Source: Leishmania martiniquensis (lineage: Eukaryota > Euglenozoa > Kinetoplastea > Trypanosomatida > Trypanosomatidae). Taken from it: DNA of 64,000 nucleotides. Under the pieces are notes generated by a model. The model did no database searches. It was not told the origin of the DNA and worked only from the letters and a program-made list of their open reading frames with translations. Position numbers and translations under genes: made by a program. Positions 19,601 to 28,137 of the stretch are shown here, piece by piece. Location: positions 988,501-1,052,500 of the forward strand of contig NC_090163.1 of assembly GCF_017916325.1 (NCBI RefSeq), in the 5' to 3' direction. How positions within the stretch are numbered: position 1 is the stretch's first letter; each line of letters opens with the position of its first letter.

Positions 19601-20044
19601 ATTCCGCTGCTGGAGAGGGCCTTGACGGAGACGAATATACAAATGCGCCGCATGGCTGTGGAGGCCAGTCGCGCGATTCTGCTGGCCGTGGCCGGCAACG
19701 ATGGCTTCGAGGAGGTCGCGGTGCACTTGCTGAACTTCATACACCCGAACCTTGTGGAGTTGCTGGCAAAGAACGAGGCGAAAATTAGCGAGGAGCGCCT
19801 CAAGATGGTCACAGCAGTCGTGAGCTACTACGAGGCCGCGCGGGTGGTGATCGAGCCTGGGAAGCTGCTGCAGTATCTCCTGCAGGGCCTCTTCCACCCA
19901 GCGCGCAAGGTGCGCGACATCTACCGCCGCACTTACAACCTGCTTTATGTCGGCAGCCCAGAGAGCCTTGTCCCCTATTACCCACGCATCGAGAATGATG
20001 CGGCGCACACGTACGTGCGCCACGAGCTTGAGCTTCTCCTATGA
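16649..20044 (+). CDS. SF3B1: Splicing factor 3B subunit 1 (SF3b155)
   Basis: 1131 aa. SF3B1 is the HEAT-repeat core of the U2 snRNP SF3b complex that clamps the branch-site helix. In trypanosomatids it should serve mainly spliced-leader trans-splicing. The N-terminus keeps the family's Thr-Pro-rich segment (ATPNATPY, GGTPSTFGTPR, GSTPRIGGVTP), and LKKHRWEDPTG at 12-22 resembles a U2AF-ligand (ULM) motif. From ~330 the protein is a continuous HEAT solenoid. The last ~65 residues match other SF3B1 proteins closely: LQGLFHPARKVRD, then YYPRIENDAAHTYVRHELE. The protein is shorter than human SF3B1 (1304 aa), mostly at the N-terminus. The ATG at 16649 is the first in frame; the GTG at 16637 is ignored. 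Confidence 0.96.
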   Translation: MANAEGGEPQALKKHRWEDPTGFGGGEVGGMTPTATRWRSATPRQYGADTPRRTPVLSSETSTWRGMATPNATPYMTDFIPTPTFGASGSSGMGGGTPSTFGTPRMGSSGVTAGGSTPLFASGSTPRIGGVTPLFTGATPAAGAAFGATPNYQYEGETPLQSHFASSVETQSITTAAIEAKAKALEKEWRRKNKRLTSEYLNSILPSEFFTVAVVPPDYNPLPPEEPNFYEIAVRSMDVFAMQAGAASSVTAGLDANGQPIRYDIPEDMGDGMPAMKVEDAAVFVELLKYHKAEKIPDEHLPSYLLMKNLFKIKNGDTMQRRAGTRYLLDKATIFGSHFIFQRLSYIWSSDILNIEEKHYFIDFIKSLLQQMGKEARRFTKEVVHLVEPLLTAHERILRDDGKQVLTLLTRVVGFQAVFAVIREDFGHAESIVRRHTARVMAVVGYAAGTEEVTAALRDMSYAPSALARQTVVRSMAELAKMVGHALMAALPEMVAMLERLLRDEKRVQRDAALAVAAIAEATAPDGIEELAPLVDVICEECMKGIGSMASPFIQAFGALVPLMSPFDAQARTAAMMPNLVNQFSTPEDEFRRVLISVVRKCVLAEGVTPQFIRQTILEPFFEGFWRVRRLAAERQTSGSLVATTVEIAKKLGSVDVLVKLSPDMKDESEEYQRMVLTAIKKVVDATGMEAAPDTLVTFVLDGAIAAVRQDELGTSKLVMNVLATICNALAARLRPYLKQVFDLIKRRRENREASMRAQTADLVSRIAHTVMLADGAVFLQDLGLSLYERLEDPDPRALSANLRAVRSILAELGSRRFKPSVRELLKRLTFVIKSRNSQVQNGAIALIEDIATNYDADVDAIHLHQLATRGLFELLDSPQRATRHACARTFGVIAKKIRPFAIILELVDNFRQDKRQIRICTAVALSAIAKECGPFTIIPYLLNEFKISEGKQVAVIVQHSVLKAIRYIFEAIGPIGKEYVFPMIPLLERALTETNIQMRRMAVEASRAILLAVAGNDGFEEVAVHLLNFIHPNLVELLAKNEAKISEERLKMVTAVVSYYEAARVVIEPGKLLQYLLQGLFHPARKVRDIYRRTYNLLYVGSPESLVPYYPRIENDAAHTYVRHELELLL

Positions 20045-21356
20045 TCAAGCGGAGCACAGACACCCAGGCCAAGCCAGCACGATATGGGGTGGGTGAGTGT
20101 GGGAGTGGGAGGGTGGTGGTGTGGGAAGGCTGTATAGTAGGCCAATGATTGGGGCTCTGGAGGGCGGCTGTGCTATGCGGGTGTATTGGTGTCTGTGGCA
20201 CTCTCTTGTCTGCAGGCCAGGGGCGCCCTCTGACACACACACACACGAGCACGTGTGAGATGCGGCGCTGGTGCCGCTAAGCTCGCGTGGTAAGCGAAAA
20301 GGGTTAAAGGCAAAATCGGGTGGGAAAGGGAAGATGCCGATGCATGCGCGACACGCGGCAGCGTACCGCTGCGCTTTGTCGGAGGTGGCCGAGGGCCTCC
20401 ACTCGGAATTACTGCAGTGGATCACGGCAGAGCTTCGTGGCCGGACGCGCCCAGTGTAGCAGAACTGTGGAGCAGGAGGATGATGCGGGGGCGGGGAGCG
20501 GGGCAGCATCTGGCGCGCGAATGAGAAGCGTCCCGCTGGCGCTTTACGTTGAATGTGCAGAGGGGCGAAGAGCGAGACTCTCTTGTCGAGACAATGAGAG
20601 AGGCTCCGCGTCGCTTGTGCGTGCGTGTGTTTGTGTGGGTGTGCGCGCCACTCGTACCCGCTCCTCCCTCTCTGCTGGTATGTATAGTGGACTGGCACTC
20701 CCAGCGGTCAAGCCGCAGGCCTGCTACAGTACCTCTCCACCTCTCACCCCCGTTTCTTGCGCTCTTCCCCATGCCTGCGCAACTGATCCCTCCCTTTCTA
20801 CACACACGCGCACACACACACACACACAAGCACACTGTCTCTTCCCACCAAACTGTGCGCCTCTCTGTTCCATTTTTCTTCTTCTATCCATCCCCTCTGT
20901 TGAAGAGTCGCGCGCGTTATTCTGCTTCACTTCATCTTAGATTCGCCACCGAGGGCTGCAAGGCGCCTGGGGCCTTCGCTCAAATCCTTTTCCTCGCCAG
21001 GGCTGTCCCACAATCTGTACACCTACCGAGACCCGATAAGAGGCCCCTGCAGACACACACGCACACACACACAAGCACATATATATATGTATTTATATAT
21101 CTGCGTGCATGTGCATGCGCCACGCTTACCAGCGCCTTAGTGGAACACGTTTCGTGATCATAAACCTTTTAACCGATCCACTCAGTCTTCGTCCAGCCAC
21201 ATTTCTTCCCTTCCGTTGTTGCGGAAGACAAGCCGAGGAGGGAGTGAGGAGAAAGGAGGAGTAGGAGGGAGGCGACTGCGCAGATACTCGCTGCCCTCGT
21301 CAGTATTGCTTTTACGTTGGTGTGTCACCATTATCGCCGTCGTCATCGCTGTCGCC
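20045..21356. other. Intergenic spacer, SF3B1 to LRR/IQ protein
   Basis: About 1.3 kb with no supported gene. It carries (CA)n runs near 20233-20246, 20806-20830 and 21055-21077, followed by an AT-rich run to about 21100. Confidence 0.7.
21197..21227 (+). promoter_or_regulatory. Candidate spliced-leader acceptor for the LRR/IQ gene
   Basis: CC/TTTCTTCCCTTCC-type tract, then AG at 21226-21227. This would place the upstream TTG-initiated part of the frame almost entirely in the leader, consistent with a start at the ATG at 21357. Confidence 0.45.
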
Positions 21357-23996
21357 ATGTTTGCCTCGTCCCACGGTGTGGTCGACCTTGCTTTTGTCCC
21401 TGGCAAGGATCACGACCTGTCTGACCTGCCGCTTGGGAAAGCGATGCTACAGGAGGTGGTGCCGGAGGAGGTGCGTGAGTTGAACGTGACGCAGGCACAC
21501 CTCCGCGGCCTCACCTCCACACCGGGGACTCTCGTCCACCAGATGTTGCAGCACGTGACAGTGCTACGTGCAGCGCACAATGAGGTTAGCCATCTGAACG
21601 GCATTGAGGCCTTCTGCGCGCTTGAGGTGCTCGACCTCAGCTACAACCGTCTCCGAGTCGTGGATGCACATGCGGCATCGCTGCTCAAGGCGCTGAAGCA
21701 GCTGCGCTCCATAGATTTCTCGCACAACAGCATGCACTTGCTCGACCTGAACGGCTCTTTCGGGGCGCCGTCCTCGCGGCTATCCGGGCCAGGCGCTGGC
21801 ACAGCGCCGCCATTTTCTACGAACGCTTCCGGTAGTGGCAGGGGTAGCGGTGGCCGCCTCTCCCTCTCCATTGCCGATCCATCTGACGCTTTGCTTTCTC
21901 TGACCGCCCTGAACTTATCTCACAACGCGTTCATCGATCTGCCCGACCTGCGCAGCGCGCCGTACCTGCAGGAGCTGAACATGAGTCACAATAAGCTGGA
22001 CGCCCTGTCTGACTTCGACGCGCGCCTGCCGCTCCTTTCGCTACACTCGCTAGCGCTCCACTCGAATCTGCTGCCGACCGCTACAGCGCTACTGCCCTTG
22101 TGCGGCTTGGCGGCCACCCTCAGACATCTGCAGGTCGTTCTCAACCCATTCACGCTGGTCCAAAAGGGCGCCAAGACCGCGAATAGCCGCGCCATCCGCG
22201 GGGAATGCGCTGGATTGCCATGGTGCACGTTGGATGAGTCGATGTGGTGGCGCCCTTTCTTGCTATGGCTGTGCCCGCTGCTCGTCACCGTTGACTACGC
22301 GGAGTTTACGGCGAGCGAGCGGCGAGTGGCGGGCATCATGCTGTTCCGCGAGAGCGGCTCCCTCTCCACCTCACTTCTGGAATACATGAACCCGCAGCGG
22401 AAGGACGAGCTGGAGGCGTACCTGCGGCGCAAGAGTGAGTTCGCCACGCCCCCGCATGACGCAATGACGATCCTACGCAGCCGTGAAGAGGAGGAGGAGA
22501 CCATGCGGGAGTGCTCTGGGGTTGCATGGGGGGCCGGCGCTGGCGGTGTGGAACAGGTGACTGCGCCCATGTACCGCATGGACCCCTCCCCGATTCTCGC
22601 CGCGGCACCCGCGCGTCGCCCCCCCAACGGTGTTTCGAGCGCATCGCCGAGTACGCACCCGAACTCCCTACCGCTCGAAGTTGGCGCGCCATCTGTGACG
22701 GAGGCGACGCTGACGGTGCAGTCCTCGCGTAGTGCAGCGAGCCGACCCTCGCCTGGTGCTCACGTCGTGGTGATTTCGCCGGAAACACAGCTTTCCTTGA
22801 ACCCGAGCTCCAGCGGCGCGCTTTTCACGAGCCATAACCGCCAGCGCATCCAGTCAACCTCCATGGCGACCTTCGTCCGAGCACTGCAGAGGAAGCTGCG
22901 GTCGCTAGAGGAGGTAGTGGCGGTTCTGTGGCACGCGGACCTGTCGCGGCGCACTGCGGCTGCTATCGTCATTCAGCGCTTCATGCGCGGCGCGTTGACA
23001 CGCATGCACCTGTCCGAGGAGGAGGCGGAGAGCTGTCGTTTTATTCGATACCAGCTGCAACAGGCAGCTCAAGCGGCCAGAGGAGCAGTAGCAGCACAGG
23101 CTAGCGTCACTGGCGCTGGCGGCTGCAGCAGCGGTGGCACGACAACGAGGGGTGTGAGTCAGCGTCGCTCGTCTTTGGAGCCGGTTGGGGACACCGGCTC
23201 CAACATGCAAGAGGTTCTCATCTCCATGCGTAGCCTGCAGGAAGTGATGAGCAGCATGTGGATCGATCTTGGCGAGTACCGCGCAATGGCGGACCGTGAG
23301 CAGCGGCGTGCTGCTGTGCTCATACAGCGGCACTACCGCGGGTACCGCGCACGCTGTGAGCACGGGCGAGTTCCAAAGCGGCTTCACTCACAGCCGCCAC
23401 CCTCGTCGTCCTGCCTCACCGGATGCGAGTGCGCTGCAGAAAGTGCCTCTCTGCGACGCGAGGTGAGCGAGCTGCGACGAGAGGTGGGCGAGCTGCGTGA
23501 ACTTTTGCAGGAAACGGCGCGCCAGGAGCGGCTGGCCGTCTATAGCGACCCGGAGCGGGCCATCGAGGCCATTGTTCGAAAGCATGAGCAGCGAAGCAAC
23601 GCCGATCTGCTTGCGAAGCCGAAGTACCGTCAGTGTCCACGCGAGGACAGCCGAGTTCCGGATGCCAGCTCACGCTTCACCGAAGGGACTGTGAGCGACA
23701 GCGCGTCGCAGGAGAAGGCGGCGGATGACATTGCCCCGGATCAGGGCTCGCTGAGGAAGGACAACGGCTTCGACGACGGTGTCGCGAGGGCGCCAGCAGC
23801 CTGCGACAGCCAACTCGCGGGCGATGCAGCGCTGCCACATGGGGGGCCGGCGACGATGCCACACGCGTCCGAGATGACCTCTTCGCCTGACACCTCTGTG
23901 AAAGGGAGATCGGCGCTGAACCACCCGACGCGCGTCACCAAGTTAAAGCCGCACTCAGGCAGCAAGAGCAGCACCACGCGCGTTGGTAAGAACTAG
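21357..23996 (+). CDS. Leucine-rich repeat / IQ / coiled-coil protein
   Basis: 879 aa from the first ATG. Two LRR blocks lie at ~39-135 (LEVLDLSYNRLRVVD, LRSIDFSHNSM) and ~178-268 (LTALNLSHNAFIDLPDL, LQELNMSHNKLDAL). They are followed by an LRR-cap-like segment ending WLCPLLVTVDYAEFTASERR (~298-317). Two IQ calmodulin-binding motifs follow: AIVIQRFMRGALTRM (~535-549) and AVLIQRHYRGYRARC (~653-667). A heptad-type coiled coil comes next (SLRREVSELRREVGELRELL, ~697-716). The tail is polar and disordered. The order LRR, cap, IQ, coiled coil recalls the centriolar protein CEP97 and related axonemal LRR/IQ proteins, so a basal-body or flagellar role is a reasonable inference but not shown. No enzyme domain is seen. 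Confidence 0.8.
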   Translation: MFASSHGVVDLAFVPGKDHDLSDLPLGKAMLQEVVPEEVRELNVTQAHLRGLTSTPGTLVHQMLQHVTVLRAAHNEVSHLNGIEAFCALEVLDLSYNRLRVVDAHAASLLKALKQLRSIDFSHNSMHLLDLNGSFGAPSSRLSGPGAGTAPPFSTNASGSGRGSGGRLSLSIADPSDALLSLTALNLSHNAFIDLPDLRSAPYLQELNMSHNKLDALSDFDARLPLLSLHSLALHSNLLPTATALLPLCGLAATLRHLQVVLNPFTLVQKGAKTANSRAIRGECAGLPWCTLDESMWWRPFLLWLCPLLVTVDYAEFTASERRVAGIMLFRESGSLSTSLLEYMNPQRKDELEAYLRRKSEFATPPHDAMTILRSREEEEETMRECSGVAWGAGAGGVEQVTAPMYRMDPSPILAAAPARRPPNGVSSASPSTHPNSLPLEVGAPSVTEATLTVQSSRSAASRPSPGAHVVVISPETQLSLNPSSSGALFTSHNRQRIQSTSMATFVRALQRKLRSLEEVVAVLWHADLSRRTAAAIVIQRFMRGALTRMHLSEEEAESCRFIRYQLQQAAQAARGAVAAQASVTGAGGCSSGGTTTRGVSQRRSSLEPVGDTGSNMQEVLISMRSLQEVMSSMWIDLGEYRAMADREQRRAAVLIQRHYRGYRARCEHGRVPKRLHSQPPPSSSCLTGCECAAESASLRREVSELRREVGELRELLQETARQERLAVYSDPERAIEAIVRKHEQRSNADLLAKPKYRQCPREDSRVPDASSRFTEGTVSDSASQEKAADDIAPDQGSLRKDNGFDDGVARAPAACDSQLAGDAALPHGGPATMPHASEMTSSPDTSVKGRSALNHPTRVTKLKPHSGSKSSTTRVGKN

Positions 23997-24447
23997 GCAA
24001 AGCTGGGCGGGGATGCCGCAGAGCCCGTTCTCGCCTGTCCCCCCCTCCTCCCCATCTCCCTTACGCTGTGCATATATATATATATGTAAACCACCAACGA
24101 CGTTTTGAGGCTACAGCTTCTCATTGCTCCCGGTAAAAGAGTTGGCGATGGAGGCGGGGACGGCATGCAGTGCCGCCCCTTTTTTCGTCCTGTTGGTGGG
24201 GCGTCGCGGCGTTGTTGGTGCCCGAGCTGTCGTGCCTTAGAAAGGCGGGAGGAGCGGAGGCGGGGAACGTGTGCGTGCGTGCGTGCGGGGGGAGAGGAGG
24301 GGGCGACGGCGGGGACGGGCTGGCCGATAGAATGACAACTGTGGAGCGCACTGTACTTTCTGTGCGATGGATCTGCGCCTCTCTTCCCCTCAGCTTCCCT
24401 CTCTCTGCTCCGCCTCCGAATGTTTTCCCTGCATATGAGCTCTTGTG

Positions 24448-24469
24448 CGAGCACGAGTACGCGTGCTCG
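24448..24469. repeat. Perfect 8-bp inverted repeat
   Basis: CGAGCACG (24448-24455) and CGTGCTCG (24462-24469) flank a 6-nt loop. It is in the spacer with unknown function; G+C-rich DNA yields short hairpins by chance. Confidence 0.5.
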
Positions 24470-24846
24470 TCGGCGGATGCGCTGCTAAATTCGACGCGCG
24501 CCCTCTACACACACGCACGCACAGCGTGAGGGAGAGAGAGAGGAGGGCAGGGGGCGGCGCTCAAGCTCACCTCTCTGCCAGTGCATAACGTCTGCTTCTC
24601 TAACCCCTCTCTGTGTGTGTCTGCGAGTGTGTGTATTTGGGGTGGGGTGTGTGTGTGTGGGGGGTGCACGGTCGGTACCACACCCACGCCGCGCGTGAAA
24701 GCACAGGGGGGGATGGACAGCAACGACACACACATACACACACACACGCTCAGGAAGCGAAGGAGGCCCTCGCCTGCTGTGCACTTCGTTTGCTCTCCGC
24801 GCTGCCTGTGCAAAGTGAGAAGCCGCACGCGCCCTTCAAAGGGCAA

Positions 24847-24902
24847 CTCCCCCCTCCCCTCCCCTCCCTCTCCCCTCTCCCCTCTCCCCTCCCCCCTCAC
24901 CA
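24847..24902. repeat. Long polypyrimidine tract with CCCTCT-like units
   Basis: An almost unbroken C/T stretch of tandem CTCCCCT/CTCTCCC units, followed by a short CAC run. It is too far (~580 nt) from the next ATG to be its obvious acceptor tract. Homopyrimidine stretches of this kind can form triplex DNA. Confidence 0.75.
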
Positions 24903-25358
24903 CCACCACCGCTACGCCTTTGGTGAGCAATTTGTTGGCTTTGCTGATGGCGCGCATGTGCCATGCCGACACGAGTCAGCACTCGTGCTTCTCTCCCTTT
25001 ATGGGCGCTTCTGAGACCCTTTGCAGAGGGGCGGTGCCGTGGCCCCCCCAACACACCTTTTTTCCTTCACCTTGGGTGAAGCATCACCGTCCGCGTTGCC
25101 TCTCTTCTCTGCACACCACTTACCCTCCCCTCCCCCCTCACCATTTCGTTGTCTTCTGCCTTCATGGGCCCATCGGCTGACGCGATGCCGACCCCCCCTC
25201 CCTTCCCGGGAAACTTACATTTAGTTTACCGCCCCTTTCTCTCTCCGCGCGCCGGTACGCACGCACTGCCACACAGCCGCCCTCTTATCAACTTTTGCTG
25301 CATTGCTGGTGGGGGGACTGTGCGCAGACGCACTGGGGAAGACGAGTGGCTGCACGCG

Positions 25359-25394
25359 CTCCTACCTTTCTTGCCCTATCCCCCTCCCCCTCAG
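25359..25394 (+). promoter_or_regulatory. Candidate spliced-leader acceptor for the ARH-like gene
   Basis: A CCTACCTTTCTTGCCC... tract runs into CCCTCAG, with AG at 25393-25394, giving a leader of 85 nt before the ATG at 25480. Confidence 0.6.
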
Positions 25395-25479
25395 CCGTGA
25401 CTGAGGGCTCTCATCGACGAGCTGCGCACACGCATCACAACATACAGAGCAGCGGGCCGCCTGTGCGGTACTGCTCGCC

Positions 25480-26745
25480 ATGGTCGCCACGCTCTCTCAC
25501 ACGCCGCCTCCGGTGGTGGAGAACTTTTACCAGAACAGCTTCAAGCAACTCAGCATGGTGCAGCAGAAGCAAGTGGGGCTGCTTGTAGGGGTGGCCGTAG
25601 CAGATGCGGCAGCGCGCCCGCTAAACGGCTACAGCTCGGAGGAGGTCGAGGCGTACCTGAAAAACGCGCTGGAGGAAGCGCATGCGACAGGATCGGTGCG
25701 AACCGCCGTGGCTGTGGCAGAGAGCAGCGCCTTGGCGTTTGCGCGTGTGCCACCGCGTGCGATGCAGCAGCGTGGCAACACGGAGCACGACAGTGGAGGC
25801 AGATCTCCAGCCGCGTCTTCATCGTCTCGGATCTCTTCTTCTGCCTCCCTCCCTGTCCACTCCTTCACGTATCAGCTCTACTTCGAGATGCTGCGTGCCA
25901 TGAGCAGCGCACGCGGCGAGTTCGCGGTAGAATACGTCCAGGAGCGCCTTGTCCGCGCGGCTGCAGCGGTGAATGAGCCGAAGACGTTCACCGCCGAGCA
26001 TGCTTCACTCTTGCACACCCTCTGCACGCTGCTCGCCACCCCCGCCATTTACCCCTATGCCAGCGATGCAGCGCTGCGAGGCTATCTCGAACCCTTTGTT
26101 GCGTTTCTTACAGCGTTTTCGAAACCTCTCCAAACGGACAATGCCGACGGTGTCACCAGTGACCAGGCTGACTGGGTGCCGCCTGCTGAGGCTGCTGCCG
26201 CCGCCGAGCGTGCCGCAGTGCGGGATTACACCTTTTCCGTACTCGGGGTCGTGCTTCGGCAGCTGCAAAGCAACCCTGATGCTACACGCAACGCAGCATT
26301 CATGGCGGTGCCTGGCACGGCTGCGGTCTTCCCGGAAGATGTGCAGCCCTTCGTGCCACCCCCTGTGACCGCGTCTGCCGAGACGCGCGCACGACTCTCG
26401 AGCGTCCAGCGAAACCTAGAGACTCGTCCCGCTTCGATCAGTTCCTCGGCCATGGTCAGCTCCCGGTGGCTGCCGCAGCGATGTACTGCAGCGGATGCCG
26501 CCACGGTGCGTGAGGGTCTCCGCATCGCTCAAGTTCCTCTTACGTTTTCGCAGGGAGTCGCGCAGGCGATCCGGCTCGGTGGCCCGACGTGCCAGCGGGC
26601 TATGCTGGTTGGTGCGCTGCTGGGGGCGAAGCTTGGGGCTCGGTGCATCCCGCTGGAGTGGCTCAGCGCCACAGCCGACCACAAAGCCGTGTCCACGATG
26701 TCACTGGAGGTGGCGCAGTGGAGTTGGAATCCCCCGCACCACTAA
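25480..26745 (+). CDS. ADP-ribosylglycohydrolase-fold protein, probably non-catalytic
   Basis: 421 aa. Members of this family (ARH1/3, DraG, jellyfish J1-crystallins, selenoprotein J) share an all-helical fold that holds two Mg2+ ions and removes ADP-ribose. Three family landmarks are recognisable: LLVGVAVADAAARPLNG (~34-50) for the N-terminal GDALGAP loop, SFTYQLYFEMLRAM (~128-141) for the TDDT helix, and AIRLGGPTCQRAMLVGALLG for the C-terminal GGDTDT loop (G367-Q372). The metal-binding residues are mostly gone. Asp42 remains in the first loop, but TDD is TYQ and the C-terminal DTDT is PTCQ. This is the situation in crystallin/SelJ-type relatives, so a structural or ligand-binding role is inferred. 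The fold call is by motif reading. Confidence 0.7.
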   Translation: MVATLSHTPPPVVENFYQNSFKQLSMVQQKQVGLLVGVAVADAAARPLNGYSSEEVEAYLKNALEEAHATGSVRTAVAVAESSALAFARVPPRAMQQRGNTEHDSGGRSPAASSSSRISSSASLPVHSFTYQLYFEMLRAMSSARGEFAVEYVQERLVRAAAAVNEPKTFTAEHASLLHTLCTLLATPAIYPYASDAALRGYLEPFVAFLTAFSKPLQTDNADGVTSDQADWVPPAEAAAAAERAAVRDYTFSVLGVVLRQLQSNPDATRNAAFMAVPGTAAVFPEDVQPFVPPPVTASAETRARLSSVQRNLETRPASISSSAMVSSRWLPQRCTAADAATVREGLRIAQVPLTFSQGVAQAIRLGGPTCQRAMLVGALLGAKLGARCIPLEWLSATADHKAVSTMSLEVAQWSWNPPHH

Positions 26746-28137
26746 CGCACCAGCTCGCTCTCTCTTGAAGGGTGAAAGATCGTGTACGCAGCGTCACATC
26801 CGCTATTCTGCAGAGGCCGTGGCGGGCGCGTACTCGCGATTGTGCACCCACTGCTGGCGCGCGCGCACGCAGTGCAGATGCATCGCTGCTTAACCCATCT
26901 TTGCCGGGAGCGCCCTGCAAACGGGGAACCCGCTCCTCCTCTGCGTGAGCAGGACAAGCATGCCTTGTGTACGTGGTCGCTGTTGGGAATGCGCATCTGT
27001 GCACATGGAGAGGTGGGCGGGTGGGGCTCAAAGAAACACAGCGCTTGCGCGTGTGTGTGTGTGTGAGTGCGTGATAATGCCGCAGGTATGGGAAACAAAG
27101 AAGGCAGCGAGGGAGTCGGGGGCACGCGGCAGCGGTGACGGTGCCTATCCACTCCTCGTTTATGGCAACCCTTTCCCTTCGACTCGGACACGCTGTTGGA
27201 TGTGCACACGTAAGGAGGAAACACCTCCCTCATCGGCGGGCACTTCGCTAGGTGCACGCACATCCCGTTGACATGCACACAGAAGAAGAGGGCCGGAGCC
27301 GTCCTTCTACTGACAGTCTGTGAGCGAGTGAGCGAGAAGCGGCCGGGGGCTGCTCGGTGCACTTAATGAGTGCCGCTGCCGCCTCTTGCGACGGCTTGGC
27401 TTCCTCCCTGTGTGAGCTGGGGCCGTTTAGGCATCCTCCGCTCGTCGGTGCACAGACCCTTTGCGGCGCGTTCCGTCCCTCCCCTCTCCTCCTGGTTGAC
27501 GATTCCCATGACCACTACTACTGGTGTGATTGGAGTGGCTTTCTCCCTCTCCGCCAACCCCCCCCGCGCCGTCTCTTCCCGAGCACCCACCGCACAACGC
27601 CGCGAGGTCCTCGCTGCCGGACGCGAAGGGGGGAAGAGGGAGAGGGGGCGCAAGACACAGCAGAGGCAAAGGGGGCCGCACGAAATAGAAACGTACTCAG
27701 ACACACGCCCATTCAGTGCCCACAGGGACAGGACCGCTCTCTGTACGTCTCAGCTCGACACCCCCTTTTTCCTCTCTTTCCGGCCCGTTTTCGTTGCGGG
27801 CTTTGCGTCTCCCTCACCCTCGCTCCGTCCTTCCTCTTCGCGCCCCCCAACACACACATACACACACCAGTGCTCTTCGTCTTCTCTCAGGTGTCAAGAG
27901 GCGCGGCTCATGCTGCGTCTTTGGCCGCCATAAGAAGACCGAGACAGCAGCCAAGCGCACCCGCACAGCGGTGCAGACGGGTGCGTCGCGCTGGGCCAAA
28001 GCGATACCACCCGAACGCATGACCGAGTGTGCTCGTGCCCCATTTCTGACGACTTGTCGCAGCATCTTCTTGCACTCCCCTCTCTCGTGGCGCGGAGCGA
28101 CTTACTCAGTGTGCCCTCTTCCGCCTCTCAGCTGTGA
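26746..28137. other. Intergenic spacer to IQ-array gene
   Basis: About 1.4 kb with no supported gene. It carries a (TG)n run at 27046-27066 and pyrimidine-rich stretches at 27760-27890. A second candidate acceptor AG (CTTCTCTCAG) lies at 27889-27890. Confidence 0.65.
28114..28131 (+). promoter_or_regulatory. Candidate spliced-leader acceptor immediately before the IQ-array gene
   Basis: A CCTCTTCCGCCTCTCAG-type tract gives AG at 28130-28131 and a leader of only 6 nt. The alternative acceptor at 27889-27890 would give about 247 nt. Either supports the ATG at 28138 or the next in-frame ATG. Confidence 0.5.

Larger units (their letters stand above)
23997..25479. other. Intergenic spacer, LRR/IQ to ARH-like gene
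   Basis: About 1.5 kb with no supported gene. It contains a (TA)n run at 24071-24086, an 8-bp perfect inverted repeat at 24448-24469, (CA)/(TG) runs near 24620-24755, and a 60-nt pure-pyrimidine tract at 24847-24902. Confidence 0.7.

Noticed and set aside
19085..20023. 312-codon minus-strand ORF in SF3B1
   Set aside because: It overlaps the best-conserved part of SF3B1 and lacks a recognisable fold; a shadow frame.
21216..21356. Hydrophobic signal-anchor-like extension of the LRR/IQ protein
   Set aside because: Only reachable from a TTG codon; the hydrophobic stretch ends at the first ATG and lies in the leader.
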